DNA of 64,000 bases. Source: Plazaster borealis (lineage: Eukaryota > Echinodermata > Asteroidea > Forcipulatida > Labidiasteridae). Shown one piece after another: positions 57,701 to 63,878 of the stretch (position 1 is its first letter; every line of letters starts with the position of its first letter). Made by a program: the position numbers and the translations under genes. Under the pieces are notes generated by a model. The model was not told the DNA's origin and did not search any database. It saw only the letters and a list, made by a program, of their open reading frames with translations. The DNA is taken from NCBI GenBank assembly GCA_021014325.1, contig CM037472.1, positions 20,693,063 to 20,757,062 on the forward strand. Reading direction: 5' to 3'.

Positions 57701-58025
57701 GAGATATGCATAAACACTACTGGTTGGCTGTGTGATGCTACCGGTTTGATGGTTTGCCAACGGCATAACTCTATGGCCAACCAATGATGGTTATGGACAT
57801 GAGTGAATGTAGCTAGCATATTTCTGAAGCGCTCGTTTTTGTACTGACTACATAACAAAAATTTAACTTTCAAATTGACAGTTCATTTACCTGTTAATGA
57901 CCAAACAAAATTTAGGCCACGAATGTTTCATTAATAAAGGTTTGTACAGCTTTTGGAAAATTTGTTTTCTTCGTTCCATTATAACAGACGGTGTGGAAAA
58001 CTCCAACGACAGCGGCAGAAACTGA
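21545..58025 (+). CDS. SAMD4: Smaug homolog (SAMD4 family translational repressor), ten coding exons, complete
   Basis: Smaug proteins bind CNGG-loop hairpins (Smaug recognition elements) in mRNAs through a SAM domain and recruit CCR4-NOT and translational repressors in the cytoplasm. Exons: 21545-21752, 41413-41976, 42632-42949, 46742-46851, 47465-47551, 51671-51872, 52843-53047, 55310-55529, 56530-56722, 57988-58025. Spliced, they give 714 residues plus stop, close to human SAMD4A (about 718). Domains: N-terminal SSR1 ([19 protein letters not shown]) about 1-145; Ser/Pro-rich linker about 170-190; RSNSLTPP and HAPLSPQSS segments about 273-328; SAM about 364-429 with KGARHK at 404-409; PHAT-like helices about 484-560; C-terminal [15 protein letters not shown]. 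The start adds a few residues (MKPAYL) before the conserved FRDQV. SAMD4A and SAMD4B split in vertebrates, so an invertebrate copy is simply Smaug. Confidence 0.95.
23083..23440 (+). mobile_element. Non-autonomous element, AGGGCTCAAATTTG ends
   Basis: It begins AGGGCTCAAATTTGACACTG and ends GTACAAGCCCT. It matches 32512-33300 across the interior and retains the uninterrupted site GAGTAATTAAGTATAC. Confidence 0.8.
25340..25393 (+). repeat. 27-bp direct duplication
   Basis: ACACTGCAAACAAAACACC followed by ACGGGTGT occurs twice in tandem. Confidence 0.9.
25465..26315 (+). repeat. Diverged tandem array, about five units of 140-190 bp
   Basis: Units share CCCATTGTTTA, AAAGTCCTC, GGGTAGACAC and CTTGTAAATCGGGGACATC. 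The last two are nearly identical (25968 and 26157, 189 bp apart). A G-rich stretch with four GGGGGCGG-like runs follows at 26328-26352. It lies in Smaug intron 1. Confidence 0.85.
27199..27340 (+). mobile_element. Short MITE, CAGGCCTGATRCTT ends
   Basis: CAGGCCTGATACTTCG at the left mirrors GAAGCATTGGGCCTG at the right. It shares CAAGGGGCACCAAGGCA with three other copies. Confidence 0.8.
27357..27520 (+). mobile_element. Short MITE, same family as 27199-27340
   Basis: CAGGTCTGATGCTTTG and GGGCAAGGGCACCAAGGCG are shared with 45620-45786, which is nearly colinear. Confidence 0.8.
28706..28740. repeat. (AAAT)n microsatellite
   Basis: About nine AAAT/AATA units in Smaug intron 1. Confidence 0.95.
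30089..30485 (-). mobile_element. TTAA-flanked MITE, family B
   Basis: It is the reverse-oriented copy of 54611-55009, with TTAA at both ends and terminal ACGTTTGGTAATTA. Confidence 0.9.
31509..31735 (+). repeat. Direct duplication of about 95 bp
   Basis: GATTAAAAACTTCAAGACTG followed by TTCAGCTC-like sequence starts at 31509 and again at 31633. Both copies continue into ACACCCC..AAAAAA and GTTGA.TAAAAC. Confidence 0.85.
32512..33300 (+). mobile_element. Same family as 23083-23440, split by a family A element
   Basis: It begins CAGGGCTCAAATTT and ends AAATTCGAGCCCTG. The inserted family A copy occupies 32728-33099. Confidence 0.85.
32728..33099 (-). mobile_element. TTAA-flanked MITE, family A, nested in another repeat
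   Basis: It has the same termini and centre as 15644-16014. It interrupts the repeat 32512-33300, and the uninterrupted relative at 23083-23440 shows the empty TTAA site. The right end is slightly decayed (TGTAA). Confidence 0.9.
33564..33938 (+). mobile_element. TTAA-flanked MITE, family C
   Basis: It starts AAGGAACGTTACAGAACTGG and ends CCAATTCTGTAACGTTCC, with TTAA on both sides. Its reverse copy is 50151-50520. Confidence 0.93.
35278..35439 (+). mobile_element. Short MITE, same family, variant
   Basis: It has CAGGCCTGGAATTTCATC at the left and ATTCAAGGCCTG at the right, with internal GGGCACCAGGGCCAATACCA. A truncated relative is at 18192-18225. Confidence 0.75.
35476..35663. repeat. Head-to-head pair of tRNA-Asn-like SINE units (large palindrome)
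   Basis: Two nearly identical arms of about 60 bp face each other (about 35476-35540 and 35597-35663). Both share the T-arm, the sequence CGCTCTAGTCAATTTTTC and the following GTTCAACCC. The right unit folds as a tRNA (35563-35634). Confidence 0.85.
35563..35634 (+). pseudogene. tRNA-Asn(GTT)-like sequence, SINE head
   Basis: A 72-nt cloverleaf can be drawn. The acceptor stem is GGCTAGA with TCTAGTC, the D-stem GCTT with GAGC. The anticodon loop is ACGTTAA with GTT at 35596-35598, and the T-loop is TTCAAAT. Defects argue against a working tRNA: C instead of T before the anticodon, and mismatches in the anticodon and T stems. The conserved 3' extension indicates a SINE. Confidence 0.6.
36601..36681. 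repeat. 20-bp tandem repeat of a palindromic unit, four copies
   Basis: The unit ACAATACAATGTACATTGTA repeats four times. It contains the perfect palindrome ACAATGTACATTGT, so the block can form serial hairpins. Confidence 0.95.
36926..37111 (-). mobile_element. MITE family D, reverse copy
   Basis: It carries GGATACCAGTCACAGATGG and GCTTAAGCAGCTCTATGAAA in reverse orientation relative to 37205-37397, which lies just downstream. Confidence 0.85.
37205..37397 (+). mobile_element. MITE family D, well preserved
   Basis: It has GGGCCCAATTTCGTAGAGCT at the left and AGCTCTATGAAATTGGGCCC at the right, nearly perfect inverted ends, 193 bp. Confidence 0.92.
38218..38579 (-). mobile_element. MITE, family A
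   Basis: It has the same termini (GGTAATGACTCAAAAC, CCAAACGTGTTCAGTGCC) and central CTTCTTGCAAGAAG palindrome. Internal deletions shorten the open frame. Confidence 0.9.
38955..39023 (+). repeat. 5'-truncated SINE tail
   Basis: It shares GTGTAGCCCTTACCTTGAA and TGGCCGTCCGGCCTTGTG with the tail of the SINE at 10990-11390. Confidence 0.65.
40467..40910 (+). repeat. Pair of dispersed direct repeats of about 100 bp
   Basis: 40467-40569 and 40807-40910 share AAAGTTAC.GGAGAA.GGGCG and ATCGGTTTTCTGCCATT. The family is unknown. Confidence 0.85.
41413..41976 (+). CDS. SAMD4: Smaug coding exon 2 (rest of SSR1 plus Ser/Pro linker)
   Basis: The acceptor is TTTTTCAG and the donor gtaagtaaag, phase 1 to phase 1. 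It encodes [29 protein letters not shown] and [21 protein letters not shown], all strongly conserved in Smaug. A low-complexity [16 protein letters not shown] run follows. Confidence 0.95.
42078..42451 (-). mobile_element. TTAA-flanked MITE, family A
   Basis: TTAA lies at both ends, with full terminal repeats and the central palindrome. A 76-codon frame is open on the minus strand. It lies in the intron between Smaug exons 2 and 3. Confidence 0.93.
42632..42949 (+). CDS. SAMD4: Smaug coding exon 3 (RSNSLTPP and LSPQSS region)
   Basis: The acceptor is CTTGACAG and the donor gtgagagc, phase 1 to phase 1. It encodes [13 protein letters not shown] and [18 protein letters not shown], equivalent to the SVSLTPP and [10 protein letters not shown] blocks in vertebrate SAMD4. 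The Ser-rich RRSNS looks like a kinase or 14-3-3 type site, which is inference only. Confidence 0.93.
43100..43420 (+). pseudogene. Non-LTR retrotransposon (LINE) ORF 3' relic
   Basis: One frame at about 43250-43307 reads [19 protein letters not shown] then stop, which I recognise as the C-terminal motif of a LINE-type reverse transcriptase polyprotein. Upstream, fragments of the expected frame are broken by stops and frameshifts. An (ATAAT)-rich tail follows at about 43385-43420. It is a dead fragment in a Smaug intron. Confidence 0.7.
43430..43765 (+). repeat. Interspersed repeat fragment of unknown class
   Basis: Phrases such as AAAAGGCCCTATCACTATAG and TGAACCATGAAGTGCTTTTT resemble a repeat common in aquatic animal genomes. 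No second copy is in this window, so the call rests on recall of that pattern. Confidence 0.35.
43766..44632 (+). repeat. Tandem array, five units of about 170-175 bp
   Basis: Units begin ACATTATTAACGAAGACAT at 43766, 43940, 44108, 44279 and 44453. Each contains GAGGTGTTGTCATGAAGCC and ATTGTCAACAATCTACGCC. The array lies in the Smaug intron between exons 3 and 4. Confidence 0.93.
45620..45786 (+). mobile_element. Short MITE, same family as 27357-27520
   Basis: CAGGTCTGATGCTTTG at the left, GGGCAAGGGCACCAAGGCG inside, TTTCAGGCCCGA at the right. Confidence 0.8.
45866..46058 (+). mobile_element. MITE family D, well preserved
   Basis: Near-perfect inverted ends and the same internal sequence as 37205-37397. 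It lies in the Smaug intron before the SAM exons. Confidence 0.92.
46360..46497 (+). repeat. Interspersed repeat, uninterrupted copy
   Basis: ACAGGTGACCC, TCCTCCTCTCCTATGTCACT, TTCACACCATCACG and GGATTTGGGAGG match the two flanks of the insertion at 55652-55938. Confidence 0.8.
46742..46851 (+). CDS. SAMD4: Smaug coding exon 4 (SAM domain, first half)
   Basis: The acceptor is TTCTTTAG and the donor gtaagggg; it enters in phase 1 and leaves in phase 0. It encodes [19 protein letters not shown] followed by [17 protein letters not shown], the first helices of the RNA-binding SAM domain. Confidence 0.96.
47019..47431 (+). repeat. tRNA-derived SINE, second full-length copy
   Basis: It aligns along its whole length with 149-555, including CTCAAGCTCTGGTGTTTC, box B GGTTCGAGTCC, GTGTTGTGTAATGCACG and the AAAGCGCTATATAT tail. 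It lies in the intron between the two SAM-domain exons of Smaug. Confidence 0.85.
47465..47551 (+). CDS. SAMD4: Smaug coding exon 5 (SAM domain, RNA-contact helix)
   Basis: The acceptor is CTCATCAG and the donor gtaggtcc, 29 codons in phase 0. It encodes [20 protein letters not shown]. The KGARHK segment is the basic surface that contacts the hairpin loop in Smaug and Vts1 structures. Confidence 0.96.
48231..48381. mobile_element. MITE related to 9127-9320
   Basis: It contains CATTTTGGGAGTCAAATC, CCATTCAAAATGGCGCACTG and GATGACGTCAGGTGAATCGG, as in the other copy. A possible decayed family D fragment follows to about 48545. Confidence 0.65.
49905..50073 (-). mobile_element. MITE family D, reverse copy
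   Basis: It has GGGCCCAATTTCATAGAGCT, then reverse-oriented GGATACCAGTCACAGATG, and ends near AAATCAGGCCC. Confidence 0.88.
50151..50520 (-). mobile_element. TTAA-flanked MITE, family C
   Basis: It is a reverse-oriented, highly similar copy of 33564-33938 with intact TTAA ends. Confidence 0.93.
50985..51190 (+). pseudogene. L2/CR1-like LINE 3' end relic
   Basis: WDGLPVPIK, and in a shifted frame KTHLFFNL before a stop, resemble the C-terminus of LINE ORF2 (W..LP..I...LKTHLF). It ends with GGCACTATATAAATCC and an (ATT)n tail, the same tail type as the SINEs here. Confidence 0.65.
51190..51402 (+). repeat. Second copy of the 14634-14925 repeat, shorter
   Basis: It has GTGACTGTCCAGCAGGACTAG, GAATTCTGACTGGTCC and TGGACCACTGTTAAGGGAGA, matching 14634-14925 with an internal deletion. 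Confidence 0.75.
51671..51872 (+). CDS. SAMD4: Smaug coding exon 6 (linker and PHAT start)
   Basis: The acceptor is ACTTACAG. I chose the donor gtaagttt at 51873 over the GT two bases earlier, because it restores phase and gives MGKLCTQLLV across the junction. It ends with [13 protein letters not shown], matching GDLPGQFTRVMGK of vertebrate proteins. Confidence 0.9.
52033..52363. mobile_element. MITE with ACTCCTTCAGTGCCA ends
   Basis: The left end AACTCCTTCAGTGCCA is complementary to the right end TGGCACTGAAAGAGTT, followed by AAC. It resembles the element at 3485-3722 at its termini. Confidence 0.65.
52478..52522 (+). mobile_element. MITE family D, truncated left end
   Basis: Only GGCCCAATTTCATAGAGCT and a few following bases match the family. 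Confidence 0.6.
52843..53047 (+). CDS. SAMD4: Smaug coding exon 7 (PHAT-like domain)
   Basis: The acceptor is GTCCCACAG and the donor gtgagtac, phase 1 to phase 2. It encodes [20 protein letters not shown] and [18 protein letters not shown], the pseudo-HEAT helices that follow SAM in Smaug. Confidence 0.95.
53165..53300 (+). repeat. Histone-stem-loop repeat, decayed copy
   Basis: It has TACTGATCAAAAC, then a decayed stem ending TTCTCAGAACCACCA, then CATGGTGTCACCACAAACCTC. Confidence 0.6.
53369..53530 (+). repeat. Histone-stem-loop repeat, second copy
   Basis: GTCAGAGTATACTGA, then GGTTCATTTCAGAACC (53404-53419, one mismatch), ACCACAACTC, AAGAGAG, and CCTCACTAGATTGTAT with CCATGCAAAGTTTCAAATC. 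Confidence 0.75.
54171..54290. mobile_element. Short inverted-end repeat, relative of 8586-8693
   Basis: GGCCTGATGTTCAACCCTAG at the left mirrors CTAGGGCTGAACTGTCAGGTC at the right, with facing TCTTTCTCAAA and TTGCGAAAGA. Confidence 0.7.
54611..55009 (+). mobile_element. TTAA-flanked MITE, family B
   Basis: TTAA lies at both ends. It starts AAGGGATTGTATACGTTTGG and ends CCAAACGTATACAGACCCTT, nearly complementary. It lies between Smaug exons 7 and 8. Confidence 0.93.
55050..55235 (+). repeat. Histone-stem-loop repeat, decayed copy
   Basis: GTTCTCAAAGAAC replaces the stem-loop. TACATGGTGTTACCGCAAACC and CACCATGCAATGC keep the family order. Confidence 0.5.
55310..55529 (+). CDS. SAMD4: Smaug coding exon 8 (C-terminal linker)
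   Basis: The acceptor is TATCTTTAG and the donor gtacgtgt; it joins exon 7 in phase 2 and ends in phase 0. The product is rich in Gln, Pro, Arg and Ser and poorly conserved. The call rests on phase, splice sites and an uninterrupted frame between conserved exons. Confidence 0.82.
55568..56075 (+). repeat. Interspersed repeat split by an insertion
   Basis: 55568-55651 and 55952-56075 together match 46360-46497, with the insertion described at 55652-55938. Confidence 0.8.
55652..55938 (+). mobile_element. Histone-stem-loop repeat inserted with 13-bp target duplication
   Basis: It is flanked by TTCACACCAACAT at 55639-55651 and 55939-55951. It carries GTCAGAGTATACTGATC, AAAACGTCGAG and a perfect GGCTCTTCTCAGAGCC (55868-55883) followed by ACCAC and AAAAGAGA. 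The flanks form another repeat that is uninterrupted at 46360-46497. Confidence 0.8.
56530..56722 (+). CDS. SAMD4: Smaug coding exon 9 (conserved C-terminal block)
   Basis: The acceptor is CTTTATAG and the donor gtaggtgt, phase 0 to phase 1. It encodes [12 protein letters not shown] and [19 protein letters not shown], matching VQRTRSLP and [17 protein letters not shown] in vertebrates. Confidence 0.95.
56762..57347 (+). mobile_element. MITE family D interrupted by a family A element
   Basis: The left part (to the TTAA at 56785) and right part (from 57165) together make one family D element ending TGAAGTTGGGCCC. The family A element occupies the TTAA. Confidence 0.9.
56785..57168 (+). mobile_element. 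TTAA-flanked MITE, family A, with alternative central palindrome
   Basis: It has the family A ends but a different centre: a 34-bp near-perfect palindrome around GGCTTCAGGCCTGAAG (56963-56996). It is inserted exactly at the TTAA of a second repeat (GAGCTGC/TTAA/GCACAAAAAG). Confidence 0.93.
57358..57660 (+). repeat. Direct duplication of about 125 bp, 167 bp apart
   Basis: GAAACACCAGGGCTGGAAGG and TAAAATATGTCTATCCATTGG occur in both 57358-57489 and 57518-57660. It lies in the last Smaug intron. Confidence 0.9.
57988..58025 (+). CDS. SAMD4: Smaug terminal coding exon
   Basis: After acceptor ATAACAG, the split codon gives Asp and then [11 protein letters not shown] before TGA at 58023-58025. 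Human SAMD4A ends similarly with a short DGV tail, which supports this tiny exon. Confidence 0.88.
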
Positions 58026-58250
58026 TGATATTCAAGCTCATTCCACACTAAGTGTCAACCGTCTGTTGGACTCCTCTCACTCGCTGTGAGCCTTGACATG
58101 GAGTCCCATCGCCCCCCCCCCCCTCAAATCCTATCAGACGGGACGATGCGCTCTTCAAATGAAGACCTTTGTCTGAAATTCTACAGGACCACAATTTTAG
58201 GTGAAACCCAAGAAATGATGAAGCATCAACTGTGACAACATTTGGGGCCT

Positions 58251-58420
58251 GGGCCCAATTTTACGGAAGCCGGTAGACACAAAACTGGTTAGCACAGATA
58301 TAACTTGGCTGGTACTGGTTACCAGCCAGAACATCGTGCAGTTCACATTGTTGTAACTGGTGCCCCACTTTAAGCAATGTTTTTTTTTTTTTAGCTTAAC
58401 AGCTGTGTGCAGGTGGGTCC
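58251..58420 (+). mobile_element. MITE family D, old copy in Smaug 3' region
   Basis: GGGCCCAATTTTACGGAAGC, GGTTACCAGCCAGAACATC and TTAACAGCTGTG keep the family layout but are strongly diverged. Confidence 0.6.
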
Positions 58421-60649
58421 AGATTCGTCACTTGGGGTTTTTATGAAAAAAATCCTGTCAGCCAAACGTGTATATTGGGATCTGGTTGATATACTACCAC
58501 CCTGTATTTGTAAAGAACTTGACGTAGCTTTGTCTTCATGTTCGGTGTTTATGAGCAATGAAGCCAGCAGGTTTTTTTAAAATTACATATTATTTTTCAC
58601 TGTTTTCTTTCTTGAGCCTGTTCGATACTTAATTGAGAACGCAAATATAAAACAAATTGTGACGACAGAAGAGAATTGGCAGTGGCACACCAGCACAAAA
58701 GATAAGCACAGTTGATCTGGAGCAGATTCTTCCACTCCACTTGTATTTTCTACATAATATTTTGCATTTGCTTTTACAACCACGTATTAATTAGCACAAC
58801 CTTTGCATTCAGTGATGCAAATTTATTTTCACCCTGTTCAAAGATAAAATTGTGATCCTAAGTTTCTTTCAAAATAGCTGAAAGTAATTTTGAGGAATTA
58901 ATGACCAAAGAGAATTCAGTCATGTTAATTATGAACCTGTTAAACTCTTTCATCTCTTTATTCTTATTTTGTTTGGGGTTTGTTTTTTGTTTGTTCATTC
59001 AAGTATTGTTTCAAACAGTCGTTTAATTCTGCCTTAGAAGAAGCAAGGCAGCTCAATTTTTAAAGGTTTTTTTCTTCTTCTTTTGCTTGTTATGAGTTTT
59101 CCAATTTCTAACTTCATGTTCAGAAGCTGTTTTTGTTTTGCATGTTACTTTTAGAGGGGCATTTTTATCACACGGACAACATGGTATGTTCACGGGCTTG
59201 TATTCATTTATCTGGTTTGTTTGGGGTTTTTTCCCGGATTGATTATATATAAATTTTTCTGCATTATCTGAAATTGTTGTTCTTTTTTTCCCCTGTATTG
59301 TTAACAAGTTCATTGGGAAAACCTTCTGGAAATGTGCTGAATATATATTTGTTCCCTATATTTTTGTGACTTCAAGTTAGCTCGATCAAGTTTCTGTTGG
59401 ACTAGAAATACCCTATTTGAACTTTCCATATCGTTTAATTTTTAAATTGATTAACATCAAAAGTGGTGCTTAAATTTGTTTTAGGTTTTTTTTTTTACTT
59501 CTTTCCCCTGGATATTTTCCCTTTTTTCCCCCATCTAAATTTGTTTTATCTTTTATTTGTTAAGAAGTATAACTACTGTTTTAATAGCTTCTCCCCGTTG
59601 TTACTTTTACGTTTTGTTCATCGTACATGTATGAACACTGTGCTGTATATTTGCAAAGATATAAACGCTCCGTTGCAAACTCTGAACCAAGGAGCAATTC
59701 AGTGTACAAAAAAAAGTATAAGTATATATGTATATAAATATGTCAGTTTGGAGCCTGAAGATTTTTAAAAATAGGGAAACTTTGTTTGTGACATTTCGGT
59801 AGTTAAGTTGGACTTCACAGACTGGAAAAAAAAAAAAAAAAAAAGACAACAAAATTGTTGACATATTCTTTGAGAATACCCGTATAGATTGACTAATTAG
59901 TATAATCAAGACCTTGATAGCTAAATAGGCACATGTAGCAGTATTCCGGTCCAAGAGTGGATATGACAAATTCTGAATCGGGCAGATGAAACAGCTGAGC
60001 TGTTGACCCTGCTTTTAACTTGACAAGAGGAACTGTGGAAACAATGAGAACTCTGCTGTGGAGGTTTTTTTAATCTTTTTCTTTCCTCATTCGTATACTG
60101 AGAATAGCAATTTGTACATCAAACTGCAACTCTGCAATCAACTTAACACACAAGAAAGATCTTGCTCATTTATTGTATGCACTGCTTGTGTATGTGGTGC
60201 TTCCAGCCCTATAGTTGTGGCTGTTTTATATTACAGCGTCTCTGTGTCGGTATGAAAACTGCAGAATTACAGCCAGGGCTAGCTGCGCTACTACCAGTGG
60301 TCATGAGGAAAATTTTACCAATGCTGTGATTGGATGAAAGTTGTACAGCTTTTTTAAATTGGTAAACAAGCTCGAGCTCAACCTATTAAAATGAGATTCT
60401 TACCGATTTATCTGTTGGTTGCAAAAGGACATCGACATGAGGCTACTTTTGCTCATTTTCAGCTTTAGCTTCGTTGAACGCAGTTTTGACTTGACAAAAA
60501 AAAACCTCTGAGAAAGAGTATATGTCTCCATTTCCACAGCAAGAGCTGACCATTCTTGGTCATGTTGAATGTATTGTTCTAGCCGATAGTTAGACAGAAG
60601 GTGTTATTTGTTGCCCAAGGGTTTCCCGGTCAGGAACCATTGATACCCT

Positions 60650-61100
60650 CATCAGGACATGCGGTACCCTCTTCGGGACATTAGGTACCCTCATCGGGAC
60701 TTGAGGTACCCTCATCGGGACATGAGGTACTCTCATCGGGACATGAGGTACTCTCATCGGGACTTGATGTACCCTCATCGGGACATTAGGTACCCTCATT
60801 GGGACTTGATGTACCCTCATCGGGACATGAGGTACCCTCATTGGGACTTGAGGTACCCTCATTGGGACTTGAGGTACCCTCATCGAGACATGAGGTACCC
60901 TCATCGGGACATGAGGTACCCCCATCGGGACATTAGGTACCCCCATCGGGACATGATGTACCCTCATTGGGACTTGATGTACCCTCATTGGGACTTGAGG
61001 TACCCTCATTGGGACTTGAGGTACCCTCATCGGGAGGACCTCATCGGGAGATGAGGTAACCTCATCGGGAGATAAGGTATTCTCATCGGGAGATGAGAAT
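60650..61100 (+). repeat. 21-bp minisatellite, about 19 units, downstream of Smaug
   Basis: The unit GGTACCCTCATCGGGAC plus TTGA or ATGA repeats every 21 bp to about 61045, then decays into CCTCATCGGGAGATGAG variants. Because 21 is a multiple of three and the unit lacks stops in some frames, long heptapeptide frames open on both strands; these are not genes. It lies in the putative 3'UTR or downstream DNA. Confidence 0.95.
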
Positions 61101-62137
61101 TCCAGGAAGGGTAATCTCATACCCCCGTTGGGATAGATTGGTGGAGTCATCAGTAAAAGATGTGAGGGCCCATTGGGTTTCTTAATTGGGGCCCGGTGGG
61201 TTTCCCAATTGGGAACCATTGGGGCCAAGAGGGTTCCAGTTGGGGTAACAGTATATCCCAATTTTGGATCAATTGGATGTCAATGACCCTGTGAGCAATT
61301 ATTAGCGTGTATTTAGAAAAGATTCTAACGAGACATAAGATGGGTGGAGGGAACTTTAGTTAGTGTACAGACAAAACCTCCTAGAGGAGTGTAAGAAGAA
61401 CAAAACAAAAATGACAAACACACACCCTGGCGGTCGTGGAACACCTTGGTTTATATTTCAAGTTATTTTAATTCTATTTTTTAAAGAAAGAACTATATTC
61501 CAAAGTGATGAAAAAAGTCAAATTGTTTTGTGAAAATTAACATGTTTTGTTAATTTAAGATTTCCAGAAGAGGACAATAAGGTTTTATTTTATTTCGATC
61601 AATGTTGTTAATAACTTGGCAGCATATAAAGTGAGAAGAGTAAGGAGATCTTTTGTTTCTGTTAAGAACCAGCAAAGCTTTTCCGTATTGTGAGCCTGAA
61701 TGTGTTAGTTCAGTGTTGTAACTTGATGTCATTATCTGCCCTGGTGGTATATATACATATAACCAGTAGATGGTAGTCCAGTAGTTTTTAATTTGTAGTC
61801 TTCGATCGTGCAGTAGTGCTAAAATGTTGAATCTTCTGCAGATTCTGGGCGTTAACACCAACTTCTATTTGAGCAATCACTCGTACAAAAGAGAACTCTG
61901 TTGCAAAGAAAATGCTTTCTGCACTGTCATCGCAATCGTCTTGTTATAACTTGTATTTAAAGACAAAACAACTTTTTGTTTTATTGGTTTTGAAGTGTGT
62001 GGCTTATTTTATTTTATTTTTATTTATTTTTTAGTTATGATGATTTATTTATTTATTGTTTTATTTATGTAATGTTTTTATTTATATATTATTGTTTTTT
62101 GGGGTTTTTTTATATTTTTAATTTTGTTATTATTTTA

Positions 62138-62160
62138 TATATATATATATATATATATAT
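62138..62160. repeat. (AT)n microsatellite
   Basis: About eleven AT units lie in the T-rich tract 62000-62175, downstream of Smaug. Confidence 0.95.
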
Positions 62161-63281
62161 GGTTTTTTTTTTAAGTTGACAAGGAATTGCAGAAAGCACC
62201 TTCATCGAGTTCAGTTGTTAAAGTTGTCTTAAGTCTCTCCACATAAATCCACAAGGCTGGAATGTGAGAAAAGTCTGGTTACCATTCACATATTGAGAGT
62301 ATATATGTTGTGACTATGGTTGTGTGAACAGGGAACCAGACAAGATGGCCATATGGTGAATCCAAAGGCCGTGCCCTGCTGGTGCAGATAGTTTTAGTGG
62401 GCTTTACTATAACTTTGGGCTTTTAGTTTTGTGTTTGAGATTTTTTTTTCGTGTAGTGAAGTATTATTGTTCACATGCTGCTTGAAATATTAATTTAGTC
62501 ATGTAAGCTAATCATTTTATTGGTGTTTAATTATGTTCATTAATATCTGTGATTATATAACACTGTTTAACAAATGCCCTGGAGGTAAAAAACATGGTTT
62601 GTTTTTCTGGAGAAATATTGTAAGATAGTTAACCCATGATGGATTCATGGCTGGAACATCAGAAAGATCAATTAAACATGGTATACCATGCTGGACTTTA
62701 GCAAGATATATTTTATTTTCCCGTAATACTGAATTTAGAACAGATGTTAGCAGAAAAAATTTCTATTACGTAGACAAATTTCCATGGTTTCATTAGGTAG
62801 TAGATAATGTGGAAATCTTCAAAAGCTGGTCTTAAAAAGTTGAATAAGAACATTATTTGTCCTTACCTATTAGGAGGAGGATAGTGGTTTTGTTAGAAGC
62901 AGGTCTTAAGATAGAATGAATATTTTTTCAGTTTATTTTCAATGGTGAAGCCACTCGATATTTTGGACAACATTTTCGCCAAATACAGACGGGCTTTTAT
63001 GCGGGGCAAAATTCAAGCTGGTCTTAAAACGTGGCATTGAAAGATGGAACTGTTGAGCAAAGATCTGAAATCCTATAGCTGTACAGTCAAATTTTATAAT
63101 GGATAATCATTTAAATTTGGATGAATATGTTAGTTTGTAAGACGGCTTTCCGCAAATTTACGCAACAGAAATATTGACTATTTTGTGCGACATGCAAGTG
63201 CAGAAAAAGAGAAAAATGGCCAACAGAACGTCACATGGAGAATGATTCTTCCTCAAAATATAATTCTTCACCACCCCTTCT

Positions 63282-63654
63282 TTAAAGGCATCGTACACGT
63301 TTGGTAATTGTCAAAGACCAGTGTTCTCATTTGGTGTATCCCACATATACATAAAATAACAAGCCTGTGAAAATTTGGACTCAATTGGTCATCGAAGTTG
63401 CAAGAAAATGATGAAAGAAAATACACCCTTGTTGTACAAATTTGTGTGCTTTCAGTTAGGAATAAAAACTTCTTGCAAGAAGTTTTTATTATTTTAGTGA
63501 GAAATTACCTCTTTCTCAAAAACTACGTTACTTCAGAGGGAGTTGTTTCTCACAATGTTTTATACTATCAACAGCTCTCTGTTGGTCGTTACCAAGTCAG
63601 TTTTTATGCTAATATATATTTTGAGTAATTACCAAACGTGTACAGTACCTTTAA
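63282..63654 (+). mobile_element. TTAA-flanked MITE, family A
   Basis: TTAA lies at both ends, with terminal ACGTTTGGTAATTGTC and AATTACCAAACGTGTAC and the standard centre. A 76-codon frame is open on the plus strand at 63398-63628. Confidence 0.93.
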
Positions 63655-63702
63655 GTTTCAAGTTGATCATGTTATGGATACAAGTCAGTCCACTTTATAT
63701 CT

Positions 63703-63878
63703 GGGCCCAATTTCATGGAGCTGCTTAAGCACAAGAAGTAGCTACGCACAACAGGATTGTGCTTACCAGACCAAGGTTACCATTTCACTGGCATATGTGA
63801 CTGGTATCCTGCTCTTTTTTTCTTAGCAGAAAATTGTTGAGGAACATTTTCTGCTTAAGCAGCTCTGCGAAATTGGAC
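63703..63878 (+). mobile_element. MITE family D, well preserved
   Basis: It has GGGCCCAATTTCATGGAGCT and GCTTAAGCAGCTCTGCGAAA ends, with internal GTGACTGGTATCCTGC. Confidence 0.88.

Larger units (their letters stand above)
58026..63280 (+). other. SAMD4: Probable long Smaug 3'UTR and downstream DNA
   Basis: No coding exon is supported here. The stretch is AT- and U-rich, with an 18-A run near 59827 and an (AT)n tract near 62139. No AATAAA was seen close to the stop; ATTAAA occurs near 62671. The transcript end is unknown. The minisatellite at 60650-61100 and a diverged inverted-repeat element at 58251-58420 lie inside. Confidence 0.3.

Noticed and set aside
60590..61261. Two long frames (223 residues minus, 131 residues plus) as repeat-protein genes
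   Set aside because: They are translations of a 21-bp minisatellite open on both strands, with no start context, splice or family support.
63398..63628. A 76-residue frame as a host gene
   Set aside because: It is internal to a miniature transposon copy repeated elsewhere in the window; noted as a finding about the family instead.
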